A stretch of DNA of 64,000 nucleotides from Amycolatopsis rifamycinica (GCF_000695625.1 NZ_JMQI01000026.1:230795-294794), one strand, 5' to 3'. Counted from the first letter of the stretch, positions 1-9,437 are shown. The notes: generated from the letters alone by a model not told the origin. Made by a program: numbers and translations.

Positions 1-244
1 CCATTTGCTCAACTCCCTCTTCGGAAAACTTTCACTCTAATGCGTTGGACAGATTTGTTCGCTGTCGCCCTGAACGCACAGCACCTTTCGTCTCAAATGC
101 CGGAGAGTTCTCGCGTAAGACGTTGACGATTAATAATCGTCTTGCGCTGTCGGGCCGTTACAGCGATCGAGACGATGGAGTAGGTGAGTTCTTCACAACC
201 TCCGCAACTTGTACCGATACCTCGTCTATCCGCGGCGCTTCGTC
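1..244. other. Flank of insertion sequence, no gene seen
   Basis: About 240 bases of lower GC than the rest of the window, up to the left inverted repeat of the first insertion sequence. The short open frames here lack a ribosome binding site and actinomycete codon bias. I see no coding or RNA signal. Confidence 0.5.
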
Positions 245-246
245 TA

Positions 247-1770
247 AGCTTGAGTTTAACCTTTGAGTGGCCGGGTGAGGCCCTGGTTGATCATGAGTGA
301 AGCCCTTGGTCGATCATTCCTCTTGCGACAGATGGAAGATCGAACCAAGGGCTTCAGTTGATCAGTGTGCACCATGCCGTGGACGCCGGTGCGGCGAGGG
401 AGCTGTCGGCGTTGCGGGCGGAGTTCTATCGTTGTCTGCCCCGGCGGGCGGACGCGTTGTTCGAACTGACCGACGCGGTGTTGTGCACGGACGGGCCGGT
501 GCGGTCGGTCGCGGTGCTGTCGCTGGTTGGTGAGCACCGGCGCGGGCATGGCAGCGGCGATGCCGCGCTGGCCCGGGGCCGGGTGAACATCAACCGGTTG
601 CGCACTGCGCTGACCGCGGTGTCACTGCCACGTGCAGCGGACGGGCGGCTGGTGCTGGCGGTGGACGTCACCTGCTGGCTGCGGCCGGAGGCACACACCT
701 GCTCGCAGCGGATCCTGTGTCACACCTAGGGCCGGGGCAAAGACCAGCACATCATGGTGCCGGGCTGGCCCTACTCCGTCGTCGTCGCCCTGGAAACCGG
801 GCGCCATTCGTGGACCGCGCCGCTGGACGCGATCCGGCTGGTCGCCGCCGGGCACTGGCAACCGGGAGATCCGCAGATCCTGCTGGTCGCCGACGCCGGC
901 TACGACGGACCCCGGCTGGCCCACGTGCTGGCCGATCTCCCGATCACCGTGCTGGTGCGAATGCGCTCAGACCGGGTACTGCACCGTCCCGCGCCCGCAC
1001 CCTCACCTGGCACAACAGGCCGGCCCCGCCGCCACGGCGGCGAGTTCATCTTCGGTGACCCGAACACGTGGGGCGAGCCGGATATCACCATCGACACCAC
1101 GACCCGGCTATATGGTCCCGCCCTGATCCGGGCCTGGGACCGGCTGCATCCACGGCTGACCCACCGCATCGCCTGGGCCGGCCACGACGGCGCCCTGCCA
1201 ATCATCGAGGGCACCATGATCCGGCTGCAGGTCCAGCGCCTGCCTTCCGGCGCGATCCCCGAACCCGTGGGGCTCTAGCACTCCCACACCGGCCTCGACC
1301 ACGCCGAGGTCGATCTGGCCTGGCAAACGTTCCTGCGCTGGTTCCACATCGAACACACCTTCCGCATGCTCAAGCAAACCCTCGGCTGGACCATCCCGAA
1401 ACTTCGCTCACCCGAAGCGGCCGACCGCTGGACCTGGCTACTGCTCACCGCCTACACCCAGCTCCGCCTCACCCGTGACATCACTACCGATCTGCGCGCC
1501 CCTGGGAGAAACCCCGACCCGCTCAGCGGCTCACCCGCGCCAGGATCCGCCGAGGATTTCGGAACCTGCGTCCACAACCCGCCTGTCCAGCCCGTGTCCC
1601 GAAACCCTCCCGGCCCGGCCCCGGACGCCCCGCCGGACTGCCCAACCACCAGCCCACAGCACGCCACGACGTCCACACCGTCACCAGCACAAACAAGCGG
1701 AAACCCAAACACGGCAAGAACACCAAGTCAAGCAGCTTACGACCCCGCCGAACAGGTTAAAACTCAAGCT
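247..1770 (+). mobile_element. Degenerate DDE insertion sequence, about 1.5 kb
   Basis: The element is bounded by near-perfect terminal inverted repeats. The left end is AGCTTGAGTTTAACCT (247-262) and the right end is AGGTTAAAACTCAAGCT (1754-1770), differing by one T/A indel. Its only gene is the broken transposase at 358-1760, so it cannot move unaided. The same right end recurs in inverse orientation at 55111-55127, next to a truncated second copy. No clear target-site duplication is visible. The family assignment (IS4/IS701-like DDE transposase, the NF041680-type group) is from memory of the protein pattern. Confidence 0.8.
358..1760 (+). pseudogene. IS transposase, two in-frame amber stops plus a frameshift
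   Basis: A DDE transposase of about 465 residues should be encoded here. The frame opened at 358 runs through TAG at 727-729, where the flanking HT/GRGK context suggests an original Tyr, and TAG at 1276-1278, where Trp is likely (TGG to TAG), without changing frame. Near 1500, after the TDLR motif, the reading shifts frame and then ends at TAA 1758-1760 inside the right inverted repeat. The second copy near 55.1 kb has the same C-terminal pattern (LRPRRTG-stop against PRPRRTG-stop), which supports this reconstruction. Recognisable parts are the catalytic-core segment VADAGYDGPR and the C-terminal EHTFRMLKQTLGW with its conserved Glu. It is a pseudogene unless ambers are read through, for which there is no independent sign. 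Confidence 0.85.
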
Positions 1771-1834
1771 AAGGGGATGTCTCGTAACCCGGTGGGCGAT
1801 TCGTCGGGCCGATAGTTGATCATGTTGGTGTGGT

Positions 1835-2346
1835 TCAGGTGATCACAGCGTCGCGGCCGGAGTGGATTGCCCCGTTCACTGGACTGCACCGGGTCAGTTC
1901 CGCAAGCTGGTGCGGCTGGTCGCGAAGCGGGGCGGAGACGAGATCGCGGACGGGCGTCCGGGCCGGCAGTGGGCGTTGCCGCTGGCCGACCGGGTGTTGC
2001 TGGTCGCGACCTACTGGCGGACGAACCTGATGATGCGCCAGATCGGGCCGCTGTTCGGAGTGTCGCATTCCGCCGCGCACCGGGTGATCGACACGATCGG
2101 GCCGCTGCTGGCGCTGGCGCCAGTCCGTAAACGCCGGGTCGACTCCGTGGCGATCGCGGACGGCACCCTGTCCCGACCCGGGATCACCGGTTGGCGACCG
2201 TCGAAGAACTACCGATATTCGACCAACGTGCAGGTCGCGATCGATGCCGAGACCCGGCTGGTGATCGCCACCGGTGACCCGCGGCCGGGCAGCCGCAACG
2301 ACAGCCGGCACACCGAAGCGGCCCTGGAGAGGTTCCTACCTCATTA
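1835..2346 (+). pseudogene. IS5-type transposase fragment
   Basis: The N-terminal two thirds of an IS5-family transposase. Visible parts are a helix-turn-helix region (LMMRQIGPLFGVSHSAAHRV), the first catalytic Asp in VAIADGT, and the KNYRYSTNVQVAID core strand. One base is lost near 1886, changing frame after FTGL. Small compensating deletions around 2168-2210 scramble the segment after ADGT. The similarity stops after GSRND near 2300 and a stop follows, so the C-terminal catalytic Glu region is missing. It directly abuts the preceding IS and is dead. Confidence 0.75.
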
Positions 2347-2348
2347 AG

Positions 2349-2592
2349 GCACGAAAGTGCTCTACGCGGCGTCGGGTCGACGTCACTCATCGCCTGGAGG
2401 ACCAGGCCTGGGACGCCGTGATTGTGCAGCACTTGAACCACGCGGCGTTCAGCCGGATAGTCGCGGCTCCGGGTTACCAGCACGTTGTGGCGGGGTCGTT
2501 GGTCTTGCCGGGTGATCGCTTGCCGTGGTGTATCACGCGTCAACGGTTCTCGCGTCGCACCCGTGACAGCCGGCGACGCGAGGGTGGCAAGT
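2349..2592 (+). other. Unassigned open stretch upstream of recombinase
   Basis: An open frame crosses this stretch with reasonable codon bias (for example HRLEDQAWDAVIVQHLNH), but it has no convincing start or ribosome binding site and begins inside the transposase fragment. It may be the tail of a gene cut by the IS. I do not recognise the product. Confidence 0.3.
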
Positions 2593-3947
2593 ATGGAAAC
2601 TCCTGATCTTCTCAGTGCCTGGGTTCAGGGCGCACGCCAAAGGATTGCTCACCGTCCACAGCGGCGAGCCCGCGGCGCGGCCAGGTTCGCGTTCTACGGT
2701 CGGACGTCGACGGTTGAACACCAGGATCCGGTAAGTCCGCCGCGTGGCAATGTGAGGCAGCCGAAACCTTGATCACCAGGCGCGGAGTGATCATGGCGGA
2801 GTATTTCGATGCCGGGTGTTCACGGCGGTTGCCGTGGCGCGACCGGCCGGAGGCAGCAGCAGCGTTGCTGGCGGCTCTTCCTGATCCGGATCGCGGGTTC
2901 GATGCGATCGTGGTCGGAGAGTACAAACGCGCATTCGCCGCGAACCAGTTCGAACAGCTGACCCCGACACTCACCCGATACGGTGTGCAGGTCTGGCTCC
3001 CGGAGGCCGGCGGACCAGTCGAGGCCGGCTGTCCCCTGCACCGGATGCTCATGACCGTGCTCGGCGCACAATCGCAGCGGGAGGTGCTACGCGCCCGACA
3101 TCGGACGTTGGCAGCGATGCGCGCCCAGGTACGCATGCAGGGCCGCTACCTGGGAGGGCGGCCACCGTACGGGTACCGCCTGGTCGATGCGGGACCGCAT
3201 CCAAACCGGACGCACGCCGCCTGGTGCCGCCGACTCCAGCGACTAGATCCGGACCCGGTGACAGCCCCGCATGTGAAATGGATCTTCGCCAAGCGACTTG
3301 CCTGCCGCAGCGCTGCGGGTATCGCTCGCGAGCTGAACGAGCGAGGCGTGCCGTGCCCGTCCGCAGCGGATCCGGGCCGCAACCGGCACCGTTCCGACCG
3401 GACGTGGTCACTCCGCACGATCGTCGAGATCCTCCGAATCCGCGATACACCGGTCGAGGAGTCTGGGACCGCGTCCCGGGCCGTAACCTGCAGGACCCGG
3501 AAACACCGCGTGGCAAGTTGACCATCGCAGCCGGACCTTCTCGTCCAGCGCTGGTCAGCGAGCGGGATTTCGTCGCCGTCCAGGCTGTCCGGGTCACTCG
3601 GACGGCGTCCGACGGCACGAGACGCGTCTACCAGCTGTCGGGGCTGGTGCAGTGCGGGTCCTGCGGACGCCGGATGGACTCACATTGGGTGAACGGTCGC
3701 CCTGGCTATCGCTGCCGACACGGGCGCGCTCGAGCGCCCACCCCGGCCAGCGACCGGCGTGAAGAACCTCTATCTACGGGAAGACGATCTTCTCGAACGG
3801 ATCGCCACGCGCCTGCTCCCCCAAGGCAGCCGAACCGGCGATGTTGCCGGATACTTGCGCACACAGAAGCTGACGATCAAGTGCGACGCCGCGACACTGA
3901 CGCTTCGATCCGCAGAAGTTCAGCAAACAGAATTGCCACACAGCTGA
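2593..3947 (+). pseudogene. Large serine recombinase, multiply frameshifted
   Basis: Fragments of one serine recombinase lie in order in different frames. First comes an N-terminal strand with the catalytic-serine context FAFYGRTST (from ATG 2593). Then 2769-3445 holds the resolvase core, with the SQREVLRARHRT and GRYLGGRPPYGYRL motifs that lead into the recombinase domain. Then 3445-3750 holds NPRYTGRGVWDRV and the zinc-ribbon motif QCGSCGRRMDSH. Last, 3759-3947 holds the C-terminal helix region. At least three frameshifts, near 2745, 3445 and 3755, separate them. An intact protein would be about 450 residues and would be a phage- or element-type integrase. It marks a decayed integrated element. 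No attachment site could be assigned. Confidence 0.85.
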
Positions 3948-3949
3948 TC

Positions 3950-4606
3950 GTGACTCAATCGTCCATGAGGCAATGATGTGCCCGAGACGATCTTGCACAC
4001 TATCTACACGGCTGCTAATCGGAACGTATAAGGAAGCAACGTCGCAAAGTTGACTACCCACTCTGTATCGACCTCATAACTGCCAGTGAGGAACTGGCCC
4101 CGACTTCCCCCAGCGACTGGCCAAGGACGCTCAAAGACCAAGCGAGACGTCCGAATCGGCGAAGCCGACCGACTGGTAACAGCACCCTCGAAGCCCAGAC
4201 ACCGATAAGCAAAGACCACCTATCGGTGTCTGCTCTTCCAGAGTCTAAGTCTTCTGACATGTATAGCGACGACCGCGCACCGCGTACGCTCCCTGCCCTG
4301 AGGCCCATCAGGTCGAGCAGTCGACGGGGCCTAGAGGCCGATCGTGTGGAAAGTCGCCAGTTCAATCCACCGCTACTGCGTCCCCCAGGTCGCGATCAGG
4401 CGTCTACCCCGCCAGCACCCTTCCATCGTCGATACATGCGCTACTTGATGTCATTTTATCCATATCCTTAGGATTGCCGTAACAACCGCGGCGATAACCC
4501 CCCGTCGAGAGCGCCACCGGCAAATACTCGCGCGTATTGCAGCGCTTTATATCTCGGCGACCGCGCGCGAAATCGCGCAGCAGAAATAAAATGCACCTGC
4601 GGTATA
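3950..4606. other. Gene-free stretch, lower GC
   Basis: About 650 bases with noticeably lower GC than the surroundings. There is no open frame with codon bias, no tRNA-like fold and no repeat that I can see. It may be residual sequence of the element whose recombinase lies just upstream. Confidence 0.4.
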
Positions 4607-4765
4607 TCACCCCCGGAAGGAAAGCCCTTGCTCGGTGATGAGTCGTCCGTAGTGCCGCGCCACCGCCCGGTAGCGCGGTGTGCCCGTCACCGCGCGCACG
4701 AGCCCCGTCCGGCGGGCGGCACATCGGTCGCCGGCAGCCAGCCGTCGCTCTGCAATGACTAGCCG
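4607..4765 (-). pseudogene. Fragment of carboxylate-amine ligase (YbdK family)
   Basis: Read on the minus strand, this 159-bp piece encodes VTGTPRYRAVARHYGRLITEQ. The intact ligase at 32556-33701 has VTDTPRYRRMAREYGALITGQ at the matching place. The piece ends at a stop just after EQGLSFRG and has no start, ligand-binding N-terminus or C-terminus. It is therefore an internal scrap of a glutamate-cysteine ligase family 2 gene. The match covers only some 25 informative residues, so the family call is good but the exact limits are approximate. Confidence 0.6.
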
Positions 4766-4781
4766 GTCGCGGGCGGGGTAC
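4757..4781 (+). promoter_or_regulatory. SigB/SigF-type promoter, GACT-N15-GGGTAC
   Basis: GACT at 4757-4760, a 15-nt spacer and GGGTAC at 4776-4781 match the actinobacterial stress-sigma pattern GNNT-N15-GGGTA. The start of the SRPBCC gene at 4790 lies 8 nt after the -10 box, so the transcript would be almost leaderless. Confidence 0.55.
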
Positions 4782-4789
4782 GTGCACCC

Positions 4790-5188
4790 ATGACCCAAGT
4801 TCGAGGCACCAGCCGCGCGATGGCCGCGGACGTCGACATCGTCCTCAACACCGCCTCCGACCTCACCCGGGCCCCGGCGTGGCTGCCGGCTCCGGTGCAG
4901 GTGGTCGGCACCGGAGCCGGCACGGTCGACTTGCGGTGGCGCGACGAGAGCGTGCACCGCTACGAGATCGACCTCAAAGCGGCCGAGCACCGGCTGGCCT
5001 GGCACCCGACCGGGGACGGCGGCTGGGCGGGCGAGCTGCGGGTCACCGAACAGGGTGCCGGGTCCAGCCGCGCGGAGCTGTTGGTGGAGGCCGCCGACGA
5101 CGCCGACGCCGGCGAAGTGCGCACGGTGCTCGACGCGGCACTGCAGGCCTTGGCCGCCGAAGTCGACCAGAATTTCAACGTGAGCTGA
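4790..5188 (+). CDS. SRPBCC-fold protein
   Basis: 132 residues with the look of a START/SRPBCC (polyketide-cyclase-like) protein. After DVDIVLNTASDLTRAPAW, the remainder alternates short beta strands (QVVGTGAGTVDLRW, HRYEIDLKAAEHRLAW) and ends in a long helix (VRTVLDAALQALAAEVDQNF) that would cover the ligand cavity. Such proteins bind hydrophobic ligands or serve as stress-linked helpers, and no catalytic residues can be named. There is no Shine-Dalgarno sequence. A GACT-N15-GGGTAC promoter ends 8 nt upstream, so ATG 4790 fits a leaderless start under stress-sigma control. A second ATG at 4820 is possible. Confidence 0.7.
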   Translation: MTQVRGTSRAMAADVDIVLNTASDLTRAPAWLPAPVQVVGTGAGTVDLRWRDESVHRYEIDLKAAEHRLAWHPTGDGGWAGELRVTEQGAGSSRAELLVEAADDADAGEVRTVLDAALQALAAEVDQNFNVS

Positions 5189-5429
5189 CCGCGCCACCAG
5201 CACGGGAGTGAGGACCAGATGCCCAGGCGGTCGGATCCCGCGGTAGCCGCGTCCAGCCGGTGGACCGACGACGACGGCGTGCGCGAGCCCGGCGGATCCC
5301 TGCACGCTTGGCGGCCGGGGACCAACCAGACTGCCGTTGCACACAGCCGGTTTGGAGCGGTTCCCGCATGTGTTGTGGATCGACGCCCGCACTCTTCGAA
5401 GGTGCTGTTACCCGGTCGTCGACCGCCCG

Positions 5430-6125
5430 GCCAATCACTGTGAGCAGATCCCGAGCGCAAGCGCGTGCGGCGTAGACCGCGGGCCCTCGGTAACCCGGCC
5501 CTGCATGCTTCGCCGGGTCGAGGAGGTCCCTGGCCCGCTCGGCGACCGCGTCGAGCAACGGGCGCGGTAGTTCCTCCCCGGACCCGATCGCCGCCCGGGC
5601 GACACGCACCAGGCTCAGCACGGCGTTCGCCTGCAGCGTCAGGTACTTGCTCCGCGCGATGGCGCGGTGCACGGCCGCGCGCGAACGCCACCGGCGCGGT
5701 GCGATCAGCGCCACCTGCTGCGCAGTGCCGCGCGCCTGCTTGAGCACGGCGAGCCGGTTGTGGATGCGCTGCCCGATCGCCGGCTCCCGGCCGGCGTCGT
5801 CGCGGGACCCGGCCGGCGTCTCGTCCGCGAGCTGGTCCCGCTGCCCGCCACCGCTTCCACCACGGTGCCGAGCGCGATGCCCAGCGCCACCCCGCTCATC
5901 AGCTGCACGGCCCGCTGACCCCGCAGGACATCACTGGCCGACAGCGACACCGCGGCCGCGATCGGCGCGAAGAAGGGCTGTGGATGCCCCAGCAGGTCGT
6001 GCGCGACGAACCACGACGCACTGACCGGCTGCGGCCGTCTGTACCACGGCCCAGCGGGCACGCCGAACCCGCCCGGCGACCGCCCGGGTCACCGAGCGCA
6101 GCCACTCGCTTCCCCGGAACACCAT
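5430..6125 (-). pseudogene. FUSC-family membrane transporter, degraded
   Basis: Pieces of a FUSC (aromatic acid exporter-like) protein appear in order but in different frames. ATG 6125 opens MVFRGSEWLRSVTRAV. A frameshift near 6030 leads into VSASWFVAHDLLGHPQPF and the membrane-type run FFAPIAAAVSLSASDVLRGQ. After GIALGTVVEAVAG about half the protein is missing, and another frame resumes with VLKQARGTAQQVALIAP and a helical cytosolic part ending around GRAVDDR near 5430. The family is usually 350-700 residues with several TM helices, and here only the first membrane block survives. The tail down to 5189 is probably not coding. Confidence 0.65.
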
Positions 6126-6287
6126 TCCCGGCGGGTACCCATGCGGGCGCGCCTGAAGTCCGTCCCACGCGGCCGGGGCGGACCACGGTCACGCGGACCG
6201 GCTGTGCGCCGCCTGCGCCGGCAGCAGCGTTGTTCGCGCTGCTCACACCCGGCTCCCGCACGAGCGAGGAGCCGATCACCGACGACG

Positions 6288-7334
6288 TCAGCCAGCTGAG
6301 CGTGTCCGCGCAGGGGCCCGGCTGCTTGGCCGGCCCCATCCCGCTCGCCGCGCCTTGACCCCCGTCACCTTCACCCGATCGCGCAGCTGGGCCGCCGAAT
6401 GAGCGGCCACCCGCAACCGCCCGTCCCGGTAGGAAACACCGCCGCGCAGTACGCGCGTGCCCACCGCCAGCCAGCTGCACACCCCTCGCTCCGCCAGCCA
6501 CAAGGGCACCCACAACGCGCTGTCGGCCGGGTACACCGCCGCGGCGCCGGCCCGCCGCCGTCCCGCTTCGGCCAGCAACGCCGCCGCCACCAAGCCGCCG
6601 GCGACCAGCCGTCCGCCACGGCGGGCAGCCGCCACTGCGGCCGGGAGGATCGCCAGCTCGGCGGCCAGCCGCCAGGGCTGCGCGAAACTGTCGTAGGCCT
6701 GGCGGACCCGCTGGGACAGGAAGGTCCGCACGTCCGGGGGCAGGCGCCGGACCAGCGGCGAGAGCAGGTACTGGACGGTGCCGCCCCGCGCCCGAACCGT
6801 CCGGATCAGTTCGAGGTTCTCGAAGAGCACATCGCCGTCGTAGCAGCCGAACCGGTGAAAGGCGGTGCGCCGCACGGCCAACGTCCCGGGATAGTCGTGG
6901 GCGAACGCCCGGTTGAGCAGGCTGCGGGCGGTGTCCCACCGGCAGTGCCACGGCGTCGGCCGGAAGTAGTTCTGGGGCACGACGAGGTCGGCGCCGTCGA
7001 GGGCCCCGGCCACCGCGGCGAGGGCGTCTCCGTCATACCGGACGTCGTCATCGGCGATGATCACCCGCTCCGCCCGCACCAGGCACACGCCGGTGATGAC
7101 GCCGGCGACTTTCCCGTTGGCGCACCGCAGCTCCGGATCGGGCCGGACGTGGACGACCAGATCTCCCCACGCTCGCCGGTGTCGTTCGAACCAGCGCGGC
7201 GCCGAGCCGTCGACGACCACGACCTCCGCCCGGCCGGACAGCCACCGCAGGTACGCGGTCAGCTCGGCCAGGTCGGCGTCGCGGTCGTGGCGCAGCGGCA
7301 AAACGTAAGCGGGTCGGTGAGTCGCCGTCGTCAT
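6288..7334 (-). CDS. Family 2 glycosyltransferase
   Basis: 348 residues with a GT-A fold. The N-terminal Rossmann strand (AYVLPLRHDRDADLAELTAY) is followed by AEVVVVDGS, and the metal-binding motif appears as IIADDDVRYD. Acceptor-side motifs include NYFRPTPWHCRWDTARSLLN and FENLELIRTVRARGG. The C-terminal third has hydrophobic segments (LVAGGLVAAALLAEA and ALWVPLWLAERGVCSWLAVG) that suggest membrane association. The donor sugar and acceptor are unknown; the protein probably works on a cell-surface glycan. A scrap of a related C-terminus lies at about 16985-17055. The gene diverges from the STAS gene at 7404. Confidence 0.85.
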   Translation of the reverse strand: MTTATHRPAYVLPLRHDRDADLAELTAYLRWLSGRAEVVVVDGSAPRWFERHRRAWGDLVVHVRPDPELRCANGKVAGVITGVCLVRAERVIIADDDVRYDGDALAAVAGALDGADLVVPQNYFRPTPWHCRWDTARSLLNRAFAHDYPGTLAVRRTAFHRFGCYDGDVLFENLELIRTVRARGGTVQYLLSPLVRRLPPDVRTFLSQRVRQAYDSFAQPWRLAAELAILPAAVAAARRGGRLVAGGLVAAALLAEAGRRRAGAAAVYPADSALWVPLWLAERGVCSWLAVGTRVLRGGVSYRDGRLRVAAHSAAQLRDRVKVTGVKARRAGWGRPSSRAPARTRSAG

Positions 7335-7379
7335 AGTGCGGAGTAGCCCGGGGGTGGGGGGCTACACCTGACGACGACC

Positions 7380-7402
7380 GTCCACATGTGAATACCTTTT
7401 CG
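7380..7402 (+). promoter_or_regulatory. Conserved 23-bp element before STAS gene, copy 1
   Basis: GTCCACATGTGAATACCTTT followed by TCG lies immediately before the first STAS gene and recurs with one mismatch (C to T) at 22879-22901 before the second. CACATGTG in it is palindromic. It is conserved better than expected for intergenic DNA, so it is probably a promoter or operator shared by the paralogues. The regulator is unknown. Confidence 0.5.
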
Positions 7403-7403
7403 A

Positions 7404-7823
7404 GTGGCGGTGCGGGAAACCACCCACCAGTACGCCGAAACGATCCTGGCCGTACGGACGATCCCGTGGCGGCATGATCTGGCGATCATCTGCGCCGCCG
7501 GGGAGATCGACACAGGTTCCGTCGGCCTGCTGCAGCAAGCGTTGTGGCAGGACTTGCCGGCCGGCCTCGTGCTGGACTTGTCCGGGGTGACCTTCTTCGG
7601 CTCGGCGGGATTGCGGGCGATCGAGGTCGCCGTCAGCCGGGCCCGCGCCGAGCGCCGCCGGATCGGAATCGTCGCCGCTGCCCGCCCGGTTCTCCGCCCA
7701 CTGCGCATTTTCGGCGTGGACGCCTGGGTCGGGGTCTATCCGATTCTGGCCGATGCCCTGCGCGAAGTGCCGCTGTCCCCGCCACCGCCGGAGCGACCGG
7801 CCGGATTTGAGCCGCGTTCATGA
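7404..7823 (+). CDS. STAS-domain anti-sigma factor antagonist, copy 1
   Basis: 139 residues. The STAS domain runs from about residue 25 to 120. It has the phospho-acceptor neighbourhood VLDLSGVTFFGSAGL, in which the serine of FGSAG is the site an anti-sigma kinase would phosphorylate, and the inner strand WRHDLAIICAAGEID. Proteins of this type release an alternative sigma factor by binding its anti-sigma factor. It is about three quarters identical to the second STAS gene (23095-23541) through the whole domain and ends with the same SPPPP tail. GTG 7404 is the only start close to the conserved upstream element. No ribosome binding site is seen. Confidence 0.85.
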   Translation: MAVRETTHQYAETILAVRTIPWRHDLAIICAAGEIDTGSVGLLQQALWQDLPAGLVLDLSGVTFFGSAGLRAIEVAVSRARAERRRIGIVAAARPVLRPLRIFGVDAWVGVYPILADALREVPLSPPPPERPAGFEPRS

Positions 7824-8225
7824 GGTCCCGCAGGATCGACACGGTCGACGGCTCGCCGGGACAGCGGTGGTTCGTCGCCGGGTCGCCGCCGCCTTGCGGG
7901 ACCAGGTCGAAAGCGCCGATGTCCTGACCGAGGAACCGCTCCGGGCCGAACGCGGCCGCCGATGAACGGCGCGAAGGGGGAGAACCGGCGCAGCTCGCGG
8001 GCGAACGCGGTGTCGCCGTTGGCCAAGCGCTACCGGTGCTGCGGCCAGCGGTGCAGGGCGTGCCCGGCGTCCGGTCCGCACAGGCCGACCGCGCGCTCGC
8101 TGAGCAGCCGGGTGTGGGCCACCACGGACGCCTTGCGAGCACGGAAGCCGGACAGTCAGGCGTAGCCGCCGAGCAGGTCAGGGAGGGACTCGTCCAGCAG
8201 GCGGAAGGGGAGCGCATTCTCCTCA
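7822..8225 (-). pseudogene. Remnant of a CYP152-type cytochrome P450
   Basis: On the minus strand this stretch carries three blocks of the P450 found at 29.1-30.3 kb. Block 1 is LLDESLPDLLGGYA, a TGA where Trp is expected, then VAHTRLLSERAVGLCGPDA. Block 2 is GHALHRWPQ and AFARELRRFSPFAPFIGG. Block 3 is FGPERFLGQDIGAFDLVPQ with the heme-ligand region NHRCPGEP. The segments between blocks (about 180 and 40 residues in the fuller copy) are deleted. It cannot make an enzyme. It lies just downstream of the CBS gene on the same strand. Confidence 0.75.
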
Positions 8226-8270
8226 CCGGCTACCCGTCGCCGGACACGGACAACCGCGACTCCGCCGGTC

Positions 8271-8690
8271 TCAGGTGTTGGCTTCCTCGGAGCTGATTTC
8301 GGCGAGCGCCGAATCCGGGTCGCGTTCCATGGCCGCGTCACCGAGCGAAAGCACGCCCACGGGCCGGTCGTTCTCGACCACCGGAATGCGGCGCACGGCG
8401 GCCTCGCGCATGCGGGCGATGGCGGCGTCGGCGGCGTCGTCCGGCGCCACAGTGAGCAGCTGGTCGCTGCACACGTCGCCGAGCGCACAGGCGGCCAGGT
8501 CGTCGAAGTCGGCCACGCCCCGGACGACGATGTCGCGGTCGGTGACGATCCCGCGCAGCTGCCCGTCTTCGACGACGAGCACGGCACCGACGTCCTGCTG
8601 CCGCATGGCTTGCGCGGCCTGCCGCACCGGGGCGTCCGGCGGCAGGCTCACGAGGTCGGTGGTCATGAGGTCCCGGACCAGTTGAGTCAT
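8271..8690 (-). CDS. Two-CBS-domain protein
   Basis: 139 residues made of a tandem CBS pair (Bateman module). The first CBS has VRDLMTTDLVSLPPDAPV and AVLVVEDGQLRGIVTDRDI. The second has VCSDQLLTVAPDDAADAAI and IPVVENDRPVGVLSLGDAA. Such stand-alone pairs bind adenine nucleotides and act as energy or stress sensors. ATG 8690 is chosen because an AGGAAA-type site precedes it (GGGAAAGGAAAACCGTC), and an upstream in-frame start at 8750 lacks one. The acidic tail ends in SSEEANT. Confidence 0.85.
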   Translation of the reverse strand: MTQLVRDLMTTDLVSLPPDAPVRQAAQAMRQQDVGAVLVVEDGQLRGIVTDRDIVVRGVADFDDLAACALGDVCSDQLLTVAPDDAADAAIARMREAAVRRIPVVENDRPVGVLSLGDAAMERDPDSALAEISSEEANT

Positions 8691-8814
8691 GACGGTTTTC
8701 CTTTCCCGGTGCCGAACCGGCTCGTGGCGGCCGAGTGCTCCGGGTGCCACCGGGTGAGAGCGCTAAACGGGTGATCGGCTCCCGTGTCGCCGAAACGGGA
8801 GCACAGTCCCCGCA

Positions 8815-9060
8815 ACGCGCGTCACGCCCGCCGGCGGGGAACACCGCACCGCGCGTCGAAAGGGATGTCGGTACGGCGGAGTCCCCGGGCCTCACCCCTT
8901 CCGCCTCCCGGAACACCGGTGCACGCCCGAGCCGGGTCGCGCAACCGCCGAGAAGCGACCCCCATGCCGGCTCTCATGCCACCGCTTCCGCTCGCAGGCC
9001 TCCTCCACCCATCGCTGAGCGGAAGCGGTTCTCGTCGGCCGACACCCGATCAGGTCAAGC
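8815..9060. repeat. Intergenic repeat with hairpin, copy 1
   Basis: About 245 bp repeated, with point changes and small indels, at 24745-25005. Shared landmarks are GGGGAACACCGCACCGCG, CGGTACGGCGGAGT, CCCCGGGCCTCACCCCTTCC and GAGCCGGGTCGCGC. It ends in a stem-loop: ACCGCTTCCGCTCG (8981-8994) pairs with TGAGCGGAAGCGGT (9016-9029). No open frame is conserved between the copies. Confidence 0.75.
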
Positions 9061-9157
9061 TGCCCGGACGGGCGATGGTCATGCCCCCGTCTGCGGCGGG
9101 ACTACACCTGGAGCACGCAGGCGGCTAGCGTGGTGGGTGAGGGACGGAGGCTCGCTG

Positions 9158-9385
9158 GTGGACCGACAGGATCGGGAACACGCGGCGCGCGCGGCGCGCG
9201 CGAAGGCCGACCGGCGGGCGGCGATCGGCGAGGCGACGGGCATCCTCCTCGCCCAGGGCGACGACCATGCCCGCGCGACGCTGCGCGAGCCCCACGGTCC
9301 GGCCGGGGAGGACGACGAAGCCGCCCGCGTGGTCGCGACGGCGAACGCGGCCGCCGAGGACGGAGCCGATCCGGACTGGATCTGA
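9158..9385 (+). CDS. Short ANTAR-like protein
   Basis: 75 residues starting at GTG 9158, behind the ribosome-binding sequence ACGGAGG. The central part RRAAIGEATGILLAQGDDHA matches the start of an ANTAR RNA-binding domain (IG-A-GILM-R pattern). The following helix pair is poor and the C-terminus is acidic. ANTAR domains bind twin-hexaloop RNA and act as antiterminators, but here the domain looks eroded and no sensor domain is attached. It could be the tail of a GAF-ANTAR gene that lost its front. Confidence 0.55.
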   Translation: MDRQDREHAARAARAKADRRAAIGEATGILLAQGDDHARATLREPHGPAGEDDEAARVVATANAAAEDGADPDWI

Positions 9386-9437
9386 CCGGCGGCGCACCGA
9401 TTCCGCGGCATGACGGCTCGCGGGGCGGAACCCGGGG

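Noticed and set aside
727..1278. Amber-codon recoding suggested by two in-frame TAGs in the IS transposase
   Set aside because: The same gene also has a frameshift near 1500, the neighbouring pseudogenes carry TGA stops, and normal genes here end in TAG (for example 18556-18558). Simple decay is enough.
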